DNA of 9,616 nucleotides from DATESZ01 sp035283845 (GCA_035283845.1 DATESZ010000039.1:1-9616), one strand, 5' to 3'; shown: positions 1 to 6,627, counted from the first letter of the stretch. Notes: a model not told the origin generated them from the sequence alone. Numbers and translations are program-made.

Positions 1-226
1 CAAAGGACAGTCCCTTCAGGCGCCAGTAAGGCAGGTAAATGATATCCCGAGACCTTGCCTCCGGCGCCGGGATAAAGTATCGGAAGTGATCACTTACGAA
101 CAGATAGAGTTTCGTCCGGCAGAAAGGGCAAAGGAGCAGGCGGTCGGCCTCGTCCAGCGTCACGGGAGCCCCGCACTGGGGGCACTGGTGATCAATCTGC
201 CAGCTCTCGGAAGCTTTATAAGTCAT
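1..226 (-). CDS. Zinc-ribbon protein, N-terminal part (runs off left edge)
   Basis: Reading the minus strand from an ATG at 226 gives 75 uninterrupted residues to the window edge; the rest lies outside. Two CxxC pairs (C15/C18 in CPQC, C33/C36 in CPFC) form a classic zinc ribbon. It is followed by a conserved-looking stretch ending IYLPYWRLKGLSF, as in soluble zinc-ribbon proteins encoded beside SPFH genes. A GTG three codons upstream (235) is an alternative start; neither has a strong ribosome binding site (a weak TGAG precedes the ATG). It lies 118 bp downstream of the SPFH gene, on the same strand, with a palindrome between them. By analogy with Bacillus YdjG next to YdjI it may act with the SPFH protein, but that is inference. 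The reading frame and the cysteines are directly visible. Confidence 0.75.
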   Translation of the reverse strand, partial: MTYKASESWQIDHQCPQCGAPVTLDEADRLLLCPFCRTKLYLFVSDHFRYFIPAPEARSRDIIYLPYWRLKGLSF

Positions 227-268
227 GAAACTCACATGACGGTACCCGTCACAAAGGATAATGAAAAT

Positions 269-320
269 TCACCCTCCCCCTTCCCTCTCCCTCAAGGGGA
301 GGGGGTGAGGGGGAGGGTGA
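269..320. repeat. GA/CT-rich intergenic palindrome, possible terminator
   Basis: The outer arms are 12 bp and exactly complementary (TCACCCTCCCCC at 269-280, GGGGGAGGGTGA at 309-320). The inner arms (CCCTCTCCCT / AGGGGAGGGG) are imperfect and surround a CAA loop. Read on the minus strand it follows the SPFH stop codon by about 25 bp and is followed by ATTTT, so it could act as a terminator or an mRNA-stabilising hairpin between the SPFH and zinc-ribbon genes. Its make-up is like the dispersed CCCTCTCC...GGAGAGGG intergenic palindromes found in many proteobacterial genomes. Whether it is repeated in this genome cannot be seen from one copy. Confidence 0.65.
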
Positions 321-344
321 AAGGTATTTTCAGATGAAAGTCAA

Positions 345-1472
345 TTATTGCATTCGTTCGCCGCAATTGTTGCAGAAGACAGATTTCGGCAGGTTTTCCG
401 AACCGCATTTTTTACACTTGACGGGCTGCGATTTCTGTTCCACCGGGTGGCCGCACTGGACGCAGAACTTCGCACTGGCGGGAAGATTTTTGCCGCACTG
501 CGAACATTGTTGAAATATAAGGATCTGGTGCCCACAGGACGGGCAGAACTTCGCCTCCCTGGGAACGGCTTGCTTACAGTCCGGGCAGTGAAAAGTCTCC
601 TCTGCTGCGGTCAGTTGAGCCGGTGTATTTTTGAATGCCTCGACAAACATCGCCGGCATCATGAGTCCCATGCCCATACCGAGACCGGCGCCCGCGTCCC
701 CCTGAGATTGGGACGCTGTTTCCATGGCCATGGCGGCTTTCATCTTGAGAAGTTTGTTGAGGTCGTCAAAGACGCCGAGACGGCTCTTGTCGTCAATGGC
801 TTTCTGGACTTCAGGCGGCGGGGTAATGGAGTTGATGTACAACTGGGTCAGACCCAGCCCAAAGTGGGCGAAATCTTCTTCAAGCGCCTTGATCAGGTCC
901 CCGGCAAGCGCGTCATAGCGCGCGGGAAGATTAAAAATGGTATCTATCTCTTCCCCCATTAAATCGTTAAAGCGGGAGACAACTACACGGTTCAGGTATT
1001 CTTCAATCGCATCAGTAGTATAGACTCCCTGGGTTCCCACCAGAGTATTCACGAGCAGCACCGGCTGCACGACCTGAAGGTTGAGGACCCCGAAGGCCCG
1101 GAGGCGGATAAGCCCCAGCTCCGCATCCCGGAATGCCACAGGATCTCTCGTCCCCCATTTCAAATTGGGGAAGACTTTCATGTTTATGAAATAGACTTCC
1201 GCCCGGAGGGGACTGGTCATGCCCCAGGGCACGCTGAGGACCTTTGTCAGGATGGGGATGTTCAAGGTTTTCAGGGTGTGCCTCCCCGGCGCGAAGGCGT
1301 CACAGGCCTTGCCGTTATAGAAAAATACCGCAGCCTGGCTTTCCCGGACGATCAGTTGGGCGCCCCATTTGATTTCGCCGGAACCCGATTCGGGAATTCG
1401 GTGTACCAGCTCCTTCCCGGACTCATCAAACCATTCGATTACTTCCAGAAATATAAGGTTGTTCGTTCCCAT
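345..1472 (-). CDS. SPFH-domain protein with three C-terminal zinc ribbons (YdjI-like)
   Basis: This is a 375-residue protein. Residues about 35-225 look like the SPFH (band 7/stomatin-type) domain of the 'virion core protein'/YdjI family: an N-terminal IKWGAQLIVRESQAAVFF strand region, then APGRHTL, then a long helical section. A Gly/Met-rich linker follows (about 258-275), then three zinc ribbons: C296/C299-C310/C313, C323/C326-C337/C340 and C353/C356-C367/C370. There is no signal peptide or membrane helix, so it is probably cytoplasmic and membrane-associated. In Bacillus the related YdjI helps bring PspA-type envelope-stress proteins to the membrane; a similar role here is inferred. I chose the ATG at 1472 because GAGG sits 8 nt upstream; a TTG start nine codons earlier lacks a comparable site. 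The gene starts 30 bp after the small membrane protein gene and is probably in one operon with it. Confidence 0.85.
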   Translation of the reverse strand: MGTNNLIFLEVIEWFDESGKELVHRIPESGSGEIKWGAQLIVRESQAAVFFYNGKACDAFAPGRHTLKTLNIPILTKVLSVPWGMTSPLRAEVYFINMKVFPNLKWGTRDPVAFRDAELGLIRLRAFGVLNLQVVQPVLLVNTLVGTQGVYTTDAIEEYLNRVVVSRFNDLMGEEIDTIFNLPARYDALAGDLIKALEEDFAHFGLGLTQLYINSITPPPEVQKAIDDKSRLGVFDDLNKLLKMKAAMAMETASQSQGDAGAGLGMGMGLMMPAMFVEAFKNTPAQLTAAEETFHCPDCKQAVPREAKFCPSCGHQILIFQQCSQCGKNLPASAKFCVQCGHPVEQKSQPVKCKKCGSENLPKSVFCNNCGERMQ

Positions 1473-1502
1473 ATGTTTATCCTCATTATTTCTCTTCAAC
1501 CA

Positions 1503-1691
1503 TTACTTTTGACGATTTTCCAACCAGAGCATGATTGCCAGACCGCCGGTGAACAAGCTGGCAACCGCGCTTAGCCATGTCGGTACAATGACGCCGCCCG
1601 CTGTTACTTGCACCTGAAGCGCAAATCGTATTAGTTGCATAACTGAAATCAAGGCTAAAAAAATCGTTGCGACCAATGTTGCAGGTTTCAT
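1503..1691 (-). CDS. Small two-helix membrane protein (62 aa)
   Basis: The ATG at 1691 has an excellent ribosome binding site (AGGAGG, 5 nt spacing), which decides the start against longer in-frame readings. The 62-residue product has two hydrophobic segments (about 4-26 and 34-56) separated by a short polar/glycine turn (QVQVTAGG). It ends with a charged WLENRQK tail, so it should be an inner-membrane hairpin with both ends on the same side. I do not recognise a named family. It is the first gene of the apparent SPFH operon, 30 bp before the SPFH start, so a role as membrane partner or anchor for that protein is a reasonable inference (Bacillus ydjGHI also includes a membrane protein, though a different one). 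No lesion is visible. Confidence 0.8.
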   Translation of the reverse strand: MKPATLVATIFLALISVMQLIRFALQVQVTAGGVIVPTWLSAVASLFTGGLAIMLWLENRQK

Positions 1692-1758
1692 AACCGCCTC
1701 CTTATTTGGAACTCCTTTCAAGCGTTCTTTTGCTCGATGATCCATAAACATATAAAGC

Positions 1759-1770
1759 CGTATTATACTT
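1759..1770 (-). promoter_or_regulatory. Possible -10 element for the SPFH operon
   Basis: A perfect TATAAT lies on the minus strand at 1767-1762, overlapping the stop codon of the upstream 64-residue gene and about 70 bp before the 62-residue membrane protein gene. No good -35 hexamer is seen 16-18 bp upstream (GGAAGA is the best placed), so this is only a weak promoter call. The gap 1692-1758 holds no gene. Confidence 0.25.
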
Positions 1771-1957
1771 CCGGTACGACGATTTCTTCCGGCGGTATCC
1801 AGATGGCCTTGCCATCCCGCCAGACTGCAATGGGATTCCCCTGTCGCTTGTGCTCGGCCAGGGCCTCGGCAACTGCCTCTTTCAACGCCATTTCGGCTTT
1901 TACCTTCAAAGGAAGACCGCGTATATCTTCCCTGCTTTTGCGCATCTGTTTTTTCAT
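1763..1957 (-). CDS. 64-residue putative antitoxin, orphan copy 1
   Basis: This intact 64-residue ORF has 56 of 64 residues identical to the second copy at 7401-7595. The N-terminal half is basic and helical (ALKEAVAEALAEHKR, residues 24-38). The C-terminal half is a short conserved block, GNPIAVWRDGKAIWIPPEEI, ending in VVPEV. I do not recognise a named family. At the other locus the same small gene directly follows a zeta-like kinase with a 4-bp overlap, suggesting an antitoxin. Here its kinase survives only as a 3' remnant, so this copy is an orphan: either a relic or a solitary antitoxin that could cross-protect. AGGAG precedes the ATG by 9 nt inside the kinase remnant, and the remnant stop and this start overlap as TAATG. 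The eight amino-acid changes spare the PIAVWRDGKA core. Confidence 0.75.
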   Translation of the reverse strand: MKKQMRKSREDIRGLPLKVKAEMALKEAVAEALAEHKRQGNPIAVWRDGKAIWIPPEEIVVPEV

Positions 1958-2063
1958 TACCTAGGACTCCTTTCAATCATTGAAAACAGTTTATCATCAA
2001 TAACGGTTAAATTGCCACTTTCTTCATCTGCAATCAGGCGGGGTAAATCAGCAGAATTATCGA
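1957..2063 (-). pseudogene. 3' remnant of a zeta-like kinase toxin gene
   Basis: Translating upstream of the orphan 64-residue gene gives a 34-codon tail (DNSADLPRLIADEESGNL, then TVIDDKLFSMIERSPR and stop). It matches the C-terminus of the kinase at 7592-8182 almost residue for residue. Homology stops abruptly at about 2063, where the hsdS remnant begins, and an in-frame stop lies just beyond. No Walker A or other catalytic part is present, so it cannot encode a kinase. Its end still supplies the ribosome binding site of the orphan gene. Confidence 0.85.
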
Positions 2064-2440
2064 TCAGCTTTTACTATAGCTTCATGAACATAGTCGGTAT
2101 AGAGACATGCTCTACCAAAAGGATGTATTTCATCACCAAGAGATGCGATTAATAAATCCATGGGTTTGGCGGAGTGTTTGGACAAATACTTTCCATGCGA
2201 ACTTGATATCCACGCTTTGTCCTGATCCAAGAACTTCCCGTTACCTACCGTCGCTATTTTTTTGGCCTGGCTGCAATATAACGAATGTTTTGGGAATCTG
2301 CCCTTAAACTCGGCACACCCCTGCAAGAATGGCAATTCATTCTCTTCCTCTTAATAGTATCTTGAATCAGGCGATTGTCCCATTGTTAGTCGGGCAACTC
2401 GACCAAGAGCCTCTGTTTTCCAACCTTCCACAGCCTTCAT
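2057..2440 (-). pseudogene. Type I restriction specificity subunit remnant (hsdS-like)
   Basis: From the ATG at 2440 the frame reads a typical HsdS N-terminus: a GWKTEALGRVARLTMGQSP motif followed by SRYY. A TAA then stops translation at codon 30 (2353-2351). The same frame continues with ENELPFLQGCAEFKG, a PKHSLYCSQAKKIATVG stretch, and then a second piece (about residues 77-127) with KYLSKHSAKPMDLLIASLGD and GRACLY. Both pieces resemble HsdS target-recognition-domain regions, though the expected ISVRAPVG-type strand between them is missing, suggesting an internal deletion. Only about 127 codons of a normal gene of about 400 codons remain, and the 3' side is cut off where the kinase-toxin remnant begins. 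The start lies 1 nt after the stop of the upstream AlbA_2 gene, implying a former operon; genes of that class often sit among hsdM/hsdS/hsdR. HsdM and HsdR are absent from the window. Confidence 0.75.
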
Positions 2441-2441
2441 T

Positions 2442-3866
2442 TTACTTTTCATCTGCACCGGCCTCATTCGCCAGTTTCACGACAAGGTCTCGCCCTGTCA
2501 GGGTCAGGCAGTATTTCTGCAGGCGGCTGTTGGGCTTTTCGGGAATGGTGTATTCAATTATGTTCTCGGCCAACAGCTCACGGATGATCTTGTTAAGTTG
2601 CCCTGAGACTTCTTTCTGGCCAAGCGCCAAGGAAATTTCCGCTTTTCTCATAGCGCTTGCCATCAGCAACCGGAGGACACGATTTTTCAATGACTCTGGC
2701 TGTGACTCTGGCTGTGACTCTGGCCGCGACCGTGCCCCTGCTACTTGCGGGGTGACTTGCGGCGTCATATCACCAGCACCCACCCCACTCTCTACAAACG
2801 AAGGCCGGTCAAAGCCGGCGATGAAGATATTTGCGATGACTTTAAATTTTGCGCTCGGCTCATTCTGCAGAATCAGCGGCATGCCGCGGCCCCAGGCTTC
2901 GACCATCTTGATGCGGCGGAAGAGATCGGCAATCAGCGGGTTGCGGCGCTTCGAGACATTTCCTTTGCGGATTTCCCTGATCGTGAGTCCCTCAAAAAGC
3001 CCGCCGGGACTGCGAATCTCTACGCGGTCTTTGAATACGGCAATATGGATGTAATCCGGATCGCGATAATCGCGATGGCAGAAGGCATTGATGACCGCCT
3101 CGCGCAGGGCCGCAACGGAAATCTCAGGTACGTCCTCACGGTATAAGCCCTTGAGCCGCATGCCGATATGGATATTTTTGAGGATATATTTCTGCGCCTC
3201 CTCGATCAGCTCCAGAATATCGCCGTCAAAGTCGTGGCGATCAATAATCGTGTCGCTTTTGGTGCCCGCGAAGACCGCGCACCGCAGTTGTATGGGGGGC
3301 GTTTTGCTGAAAAAGAGCCGCGCGGCATTAAGGGGTTGGCCGTTTTCGAGCAGGCCCAGTTTTTCCAAGGCGTTGGGGATGTTGTCCCAAACCAGACCGG
3401 CACGGGTGACGAAGCGTTTGATCTTCCTGCCGTCGAGCATCTTCAAGCTTCCCTGGTACGGCTTATTATCCCAACGAAGGGCTTTACGGTTTTTGATCAG
3501 AATCAGCGACTCCAACTCCTTGGCCGTCAGTTGCCGGTCTTCGTCGGCCACGCGCATATAGGCTCTGCCATAAGCAAAATAGGGGGCTTCTTTTCCGGTA
3601 AATGCCACTTTCACGCAGGTTTTACCCGTCAGGGTTTCCAAGGTGATGTGCGGGAATATTTTCGGCTCAATATGCGCGGCAATGACTTGCGAGATATCGC
3701 GCAAGGTTTTTTCGGTCACGTCCAGGCTAACTACAATCCCGTCGCTTCTTACACCGAACCACAGCTCGCCGGCGCCATGCTTGTTGAGAATGGCGGCCAT
3801 AGAAATCAACCCGTCTTTGAGCTCAACCAGACTCCTTTTCAGTTCGATGGATTCACTTTCCTTCAT
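2442..3866 (-). CDS. AlbA_2 (Schlafen-type) / GHKL ATPase-like regulator (COG2865-like)
   Basis: This intact 474-residue protein has an N-terminal AlbA_2/Schlafen-type domain (about 1-125, with the ESIELKRS opening motif, E8/K10). A GHKL/HATPase_c_4-like domain follows (about 220-350): LREAVINAFCHRDY at 254-267, the VEIRSPGGL nucleotide loop at 282-290, then NPLIADLF and WGRGMP. A tetrapeptide-repeat linker (TPQV x2, then PESQ-type x3, about 368-392) leads to a C-terminal winged helix (about 395-460). Such proteins are often labelled putative transcriptional regulators or RecG-like helicases, but no helicase motifs are present. Its stop is 1 nt before the hsdS remnant, so it probably belonged to a type I restriction operon. 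The ATG at 3866 has only a poor ribosome binding site. A broken AAA_14 ATPase lies 52 bp upstream on the same strand. Biochemical function in this family is poorly defined. Confidence 0.8.
   Translation of the reverse strand: MKESESIELKRSLVELKDGLISMAAILNKHGAGELWFGVRSDGIVVSLDVTEKTLRDISQVIAAHIEPKIFPHITLETLTGKTCVKVAFTGKEAPYFAYGRAYMRVADEDRQLTAKELESLILIKNRKALRWDNKPYQGSLKMLDGRKIKRFVTRAGLVWDNIPNALEKLGLLENGQPLNAARLFFSKTPPIQLRCAVFAGTKSDTIIDRHDFDGDILELIEEAQKYILKNIHIGMRLKGLYREDVPEISVAALREAVINAFCHRDYRDPDYIHIAVFKDRVEIRSPGGLFEGLTIREIRKGNVSKRRNPLIADLFRRIKMVEAWGRGMPLILQNEPSAKFKVIANIFIAGFDRPSFVESGVGAGDMTPQVTPQVAGARSRPESQPESQPESLKNRVLRLLMASAMRKAEISLALGQKEVSGQLNKIIRELLAENIIEYTIPEKPNSRLQKYCLTLTGRDLVVKLANEAGADEK
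2691..2726 (-). repeat. 12-bp tandem repeat, three units (PESQ linker)
   Basis: There are three consecutive 12-bp units (TGACTCTGGCTG on the plus strand, last unit one base different). They encode the P-E-S-Q tetrapeptide run in the linker of the AlbA_2 protein. Because the unit is a multiple of three, copy-number changes would lengthen or shorten the linker without a frameshift. Confidence 0.85.
2742..2765 (-). repeat. 12-bp tandem repeat, two units (TPQV linker)
   Basis: Two adjacent 12-bp units, differing at two bases, encode TPQVTPQV just before the PESQ run. It is part of the same flexible linker between the GHKL-like and winged-helix domains. Confidence 0.75.
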
Positions 3867-3918
3867 GGCTAATCTGCTTTCTTCAAATGACGGTCCAGCG
3901 CTCTTCCGGTCAAGTCAT

Positions 3919-5115
3919 TCATCCTGCGACCCATTCCGCTGCCGTGGTGAGCATGAACTTTTCCAGGGGGATGCCGTCACCGCCGGCCAGCAGTTTCCGC
4001 TGCGGCTGAAAGGCCTTGTCAAAGCCGTCCATGCCCGGAAGCCCTTCCTTGCGCGAGCCGCTCTTGACCTCGATGGCAACCACGGTCTTCCCGGAACGCA
4101 GGACGAAATCGACCTCTCGGCCGCGTTCTCGCCAGTAGAACAACTCGATGCCCGTTCCCGTGGCGCTGTTGATCAGATGAGCGCCGACGGCCGATTCCAC
4201 CAGCCTGCCCCAGAACTCCCGGTTCTTTCGCGCATCATCGAAGGTAAGCTGCGATTGCGCGCTGATGAGCGCCGTATTCAATACCTGAAGCTTGGGGCTC
4301 GACACCCGCTCGCGGACCTGATGCGCGGCAAACTTTTGCAGGCCCGTCAGCATGCCGGCGCCGGTAAGCAGCTCCAGATAGTGGGCCAGGGTCGTCGTAT
4401 TGCCGGCGTCCTGGAGCTGCCCGATCATTTTCTGGTAGGAAAGTATCTGTCCGGAAAAGGAGCAGCCAAGCTGGAAAAGGCGCCTGAGAAGCGCGGGTTT
4501 GTCGACCCTTGTCAGGAGCAGGATGTCGCGGGAAAGGGTCGTTTCGATAAGCGAGTCGATGATATAGCGCGACCAGCGTTGCCGGTCGTCGATCAGGTCG
4601 GCCGCTCCAGGATAGCCGCCGAAATAGATAAAACGGTCAATGTCCCACCCGAAAGCCTCCCGCATTTCGGCGTAAGACCAGTGGAGCACGGGAATGATCT
4701 CAAACCGGCCGGCGAGGCTTTCGGTCAACCCCCGCTGAATCAAGAGCGGCGCCGAACCCAGGAGAACGACCTTGATGGATAGGTTATTGCGGGTGTCGCT
4801 GTCCCAGAGCCTTTTTAGAACCTCGGACCAGCCTGTCACCTTCTGTATCTCGTTCAGAACGAGGAGCGCCTCGCCCTTGCCCTTTGTCTCTGCAATCAGG
4901 AACCTTCCCGTTTCCCACTGCTGCTCGATTCAGGCCCGGCTCTGGAGGGTGGGCTCGTCCGCGGAGGCATAATGGAGCGGGATATGGTTATCGTCCGTGA
5001 CCTGGCGCACGATCGTGGTCTTTCCCGTTTGCCTTGGTCCGGCGAGGACCTGGATGGACCGGCGCGGTTCCCGCAGTCTCTTCACCAGCGTATGATACAT
5101 GGGGCGATGATACAT
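3919..5115 (-). pseudogene. AAA_14/DUF4143 ATPase interrupted by an in-frame UGA
   Basis: Starting at the ATG at 5115 (GAGGAGG 9 nt upstream), the frame spans 398 codons with one internal stop, TGA at 4932-4930 (codon 62). The position falls in a run reading SRA-stop-IEQQWETG, where family members usually have Trp, so TGG to TGA is the simplest cause. Walker A (GPRQTGKTT, 26-34) is upstream of the stop. Walker B reads LLVLNEIQK with Asn88 instead of the usual Asp, a second lesion. Later family marks remain: ESLAGRFEIIPVLHWSYAEM, YFGGYPGAADL, and the C-terminal DUF4143 block with FYWRERGREVDFVLRSGK and AIEVKSG. Because only a point stop splits it, decay looks recent. These ATPases are common accessory genes of uncertain role. 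A downstream GTG could restart translation at about 4839 but would lack Walker A and most of Walker B. Confidence 0.85.
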
Positions 5116-5163
5116 CCCGGCGATCCTCCTCAATGAGCATAACGGGTAAAACCTGATTTACAA

Positions 5164-5195
5164 TTTACTCAATACGATGAGTGATTTTACTCAAT
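5164..5195 (-). promoter_or_regulatory. Candidate operator: repeated TTGAGTAAA boxes
   Basis: Two exact direct copies of ATTGAGTAAA (minus strand, 5195-5186 and 5173-5164) are spaced 22 bp apart, two helical turns. An inverted ACTCAT half-site (5182-5177) lies between them. The cluster is 49 bp upstream of the AAA_14/DUF4143 start and is the most ordered non-coding signal in the 5116-5235 gap. It looks like a dimer-binding operator or promoter-proximal activator site; the regulator is not identifiable here. Confidence 0.5.
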
Positions 5196-5235
5196 GGATT
5201 ACATGCTGTCAAGCACGTTTTGCTTGTCTTCTTGT

Positions 5236-6507
5236 TTACAATCGCTGCGCCAGGTAGAGAAAGACATCAAGGGAGGAATTGATCTTTATCTCTCTGAATT
5301 CTCGAAGAATCTGCCTCCTGTTCGCTGCGCCGAGCAACGGCGACAGATAAACCACTCCTTTCCCCCGCGCCTTGACCTCTCCGGACAGCAGGGCTTGAAT
5401 GGCAGCCACGTGCCGGTGAGGGAGGTCCTGGCCCAGGACAAAATTACAACTGACCGTCAGGTTGTCATAGCCAAGGTTTACCTCCTGCATCTTACGCAAG
5501 GCCGACTTTACTTTTTCCGCCTGGAGCGGCTTACCGAGAAAATCCAGCGTCTCCTGATCGGGAGATTCCAGCCCCACATTGATGGCGGTATGATAAGGCA
5601 GCCCCTCCAGTCTGTCAAACAGGGAATCTTCCGCTTCGAGAAAAGAGTCGACACTGCCGAAAAGGAAGAGATTTGGTCGTCCCCGATGGTAGGAGGCGGC
5701 GAGGTTCAAGACGTCGTAGGCCAACTCGGCGGTAGCCGCCAGGATCTCTTTACCAGCCGCCAGGGCATTGTTCTGCCCCAGCGCCAGGGAATTATAATTA
5801 ACGAGATCCGCCCCATAGAACTCTTTTAAGGCACTGATCTGCCCGGCAATGTTTTCCCAACTGCGCTGCCGGAACTCGCCTGCCGTCTTAAATCGGCAAA
5901 AACGGTAGTTGTAACTGCAACCTTCAGTAATAATGAGGGGAATTACCTCGTAGTCCACATCTATGGTATCCGGGGGCAGCACCGGCAGGCGCCCGCCGAT
6001 AATGTCGTGCAAAGTTTGCCCATCGGCCGTCAACCTGTCCCGGCCCTGGGCGGCCACCTGCTGCAGGAACTCCCGCGACCGGATGCCGGGGGCAGAGTGC
6101 GCGAGCCTTCCGGCCCGGCTTATCAGCCCGTCAAAGGCCTCCAGCGCCTGCCGGACATGGCGCCCAGTCAGAGGGGCTTCCGTAAAGAGATCACAATCAG
6201 ACCGGCCATTGTACGGCACATAGTAGTTCTTGATCAGGTCATAGCCGGCATCATAACCGTCATCAGTTCCATAATATATGAAATCGTTGCCATCGGTCCT
6301 TTTCAGCACATCACGGGGGTCCGGCCAGACGTCACGGCGGCCGGCCAGTCTTTTCAAGCTACCCCGGAGATTAAAATCGAACTCGTAACCCCGCCAGTTA
6401 ACCTTGACGGGAATGCCGTACCACACGGGGAAGCTGAACTTTCCCCAGTCGTCTCGGCCCAGACGGTCGAAAATGATCTCCACATCCTCACATTGGTAAC
6501 GTTCCAT
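5236..6507 (-). CDS. Radical SAM family protein with degenerate cluster motif
   Basis: This is a 423-residue open frame. An N-terminal region of about 185 residues of unknown function precedes a radical SAM-type barrel (about 187-375). The cluster-binding loop reads EGCSYNYRFCRFK: C197 and C204 are present, but the middle cysteine of CxxxCxxC is Tyr201 (codon TAC at 5907-5905, where TGC would give Cys). Downstream marks are normal for the superfamily, including VGLESPDQETLDFLGKP (311-327). Without three cysteines the [4Fe-4S] cluster and SAM cleavage should be lost, so the protein is probably inactive or newly broken; a non-catalytic role cannot be excluded. The substrate is not recognisable. 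The ATG at 6507 has no convincing ribosome binding site. It lies between the broken AlbA_2 gene (120 bp upstream) and the broken ATPase gene (120 bp downstream), all on one strand. Confidence 0.7.
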   Translation of the reverse strand: MERYQCEDVEIIFDRLGRDDWGKFSFPVWYGIPVKVNWRGYEFDFNLRGSLKRLAGRRDVWPDPRDVLKRTDGNDFIYYGTDDGYDAGYDLIKNYYVPYNGRSDCDLFTEAPLTGRHVRQALEAFDGLISRAGRLAHSAPGIRSREFLQQVAAQGRDRLTADGQTLHDIIGGRLPVLPPDTIDVDYEVIPLIITEGCSYNYRFCRFKTAGEFRQRSWENIAGQISALKEFYGADLVNYNSLALGQNNALAAGKEILAATAELAYDVLNLAASYHRGRPNLFLFGSVDSFLEAEDSLFDRLEGLPYHTAINVGLESPDQETLDFLGKPLQAEKVKSALRKMQEVNLGYDNLTVSCNFVLGQDLPHRHVAAIQALLSGEVKARGKGVVYLSPLLGAANRRQILREFREIKINSSLDVFLYLAQRL

Positions 6508-6627
6508 AGGTCAAGCGCCTGTCTTTACCGCCGTTACAACTAAAACTTCCCCGGCAAAATTTCAAGCGATTATTTGGCAGGAACGATGGCGCAGCATTTT
6601 TATTCGCAGAAGGGAACTTTTTGTTGC

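Larger units (their letters stand above)
1763..2063 (-). repeat. Direct repeat copy A (toxin tail + 64-aa gene)
   Basis: This aligns without gaps to 7401-7701. By hand count there are about 24 differences in 301 bp (about 92% identity). The two copies have the same orientation and are 5,638 bp apart. The left boundary is near the stop codon of the 64-residue gene; the right boundary is a sharp break at the hsdS remnant. Confidence 0.9.

Noticed and set aside
1707..1721. A 14-bp match (GGAACTCCTTTCAA) to the toxin 3' end at 7601-7614, as a third repeat fragment
   Set aside because: It is mostly a ribosome-binding-like purine run on the minus strand, and flanking bases do not match, so chance or convergent composition is enough.
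1692..1976. Longer version of the 62-residue membrane protein (157 codons)
   Set aside because: The extension overlaps the 64-residue gene in another frame and has no family features, whereas the ATG at 1691 has a near-perfect ribosome binding site.
2329..3054. Plus-strand open frame of 241 codons with a CDSGCDSGRD repeat
   Set aside because: It is antisense to the AlbA_2 gene; the repeat is the reverse reading of the PESQ linker and no family is recognisable.
3643..4782. Long plus-strand open frame (379 codons) opposite the ATPase and AlbA_2 genes
   Set aside because: It overlaps two well-recognised minus-strand families antisense, spans their intergenic gap, and has a low-complexity composition typical of a shadow frame.
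4930..4932. In-frame TGA as Trp recoding or selenocysteine
   Set aside because: Other genes here appear to end at TGA (3919, 6628, 7592, 8236) and use TGG for Trp. The position is a Trp site rather than a redox cysteine site, and I saw no reason to expect a SECIS element. A nonsense mutation is simpler.
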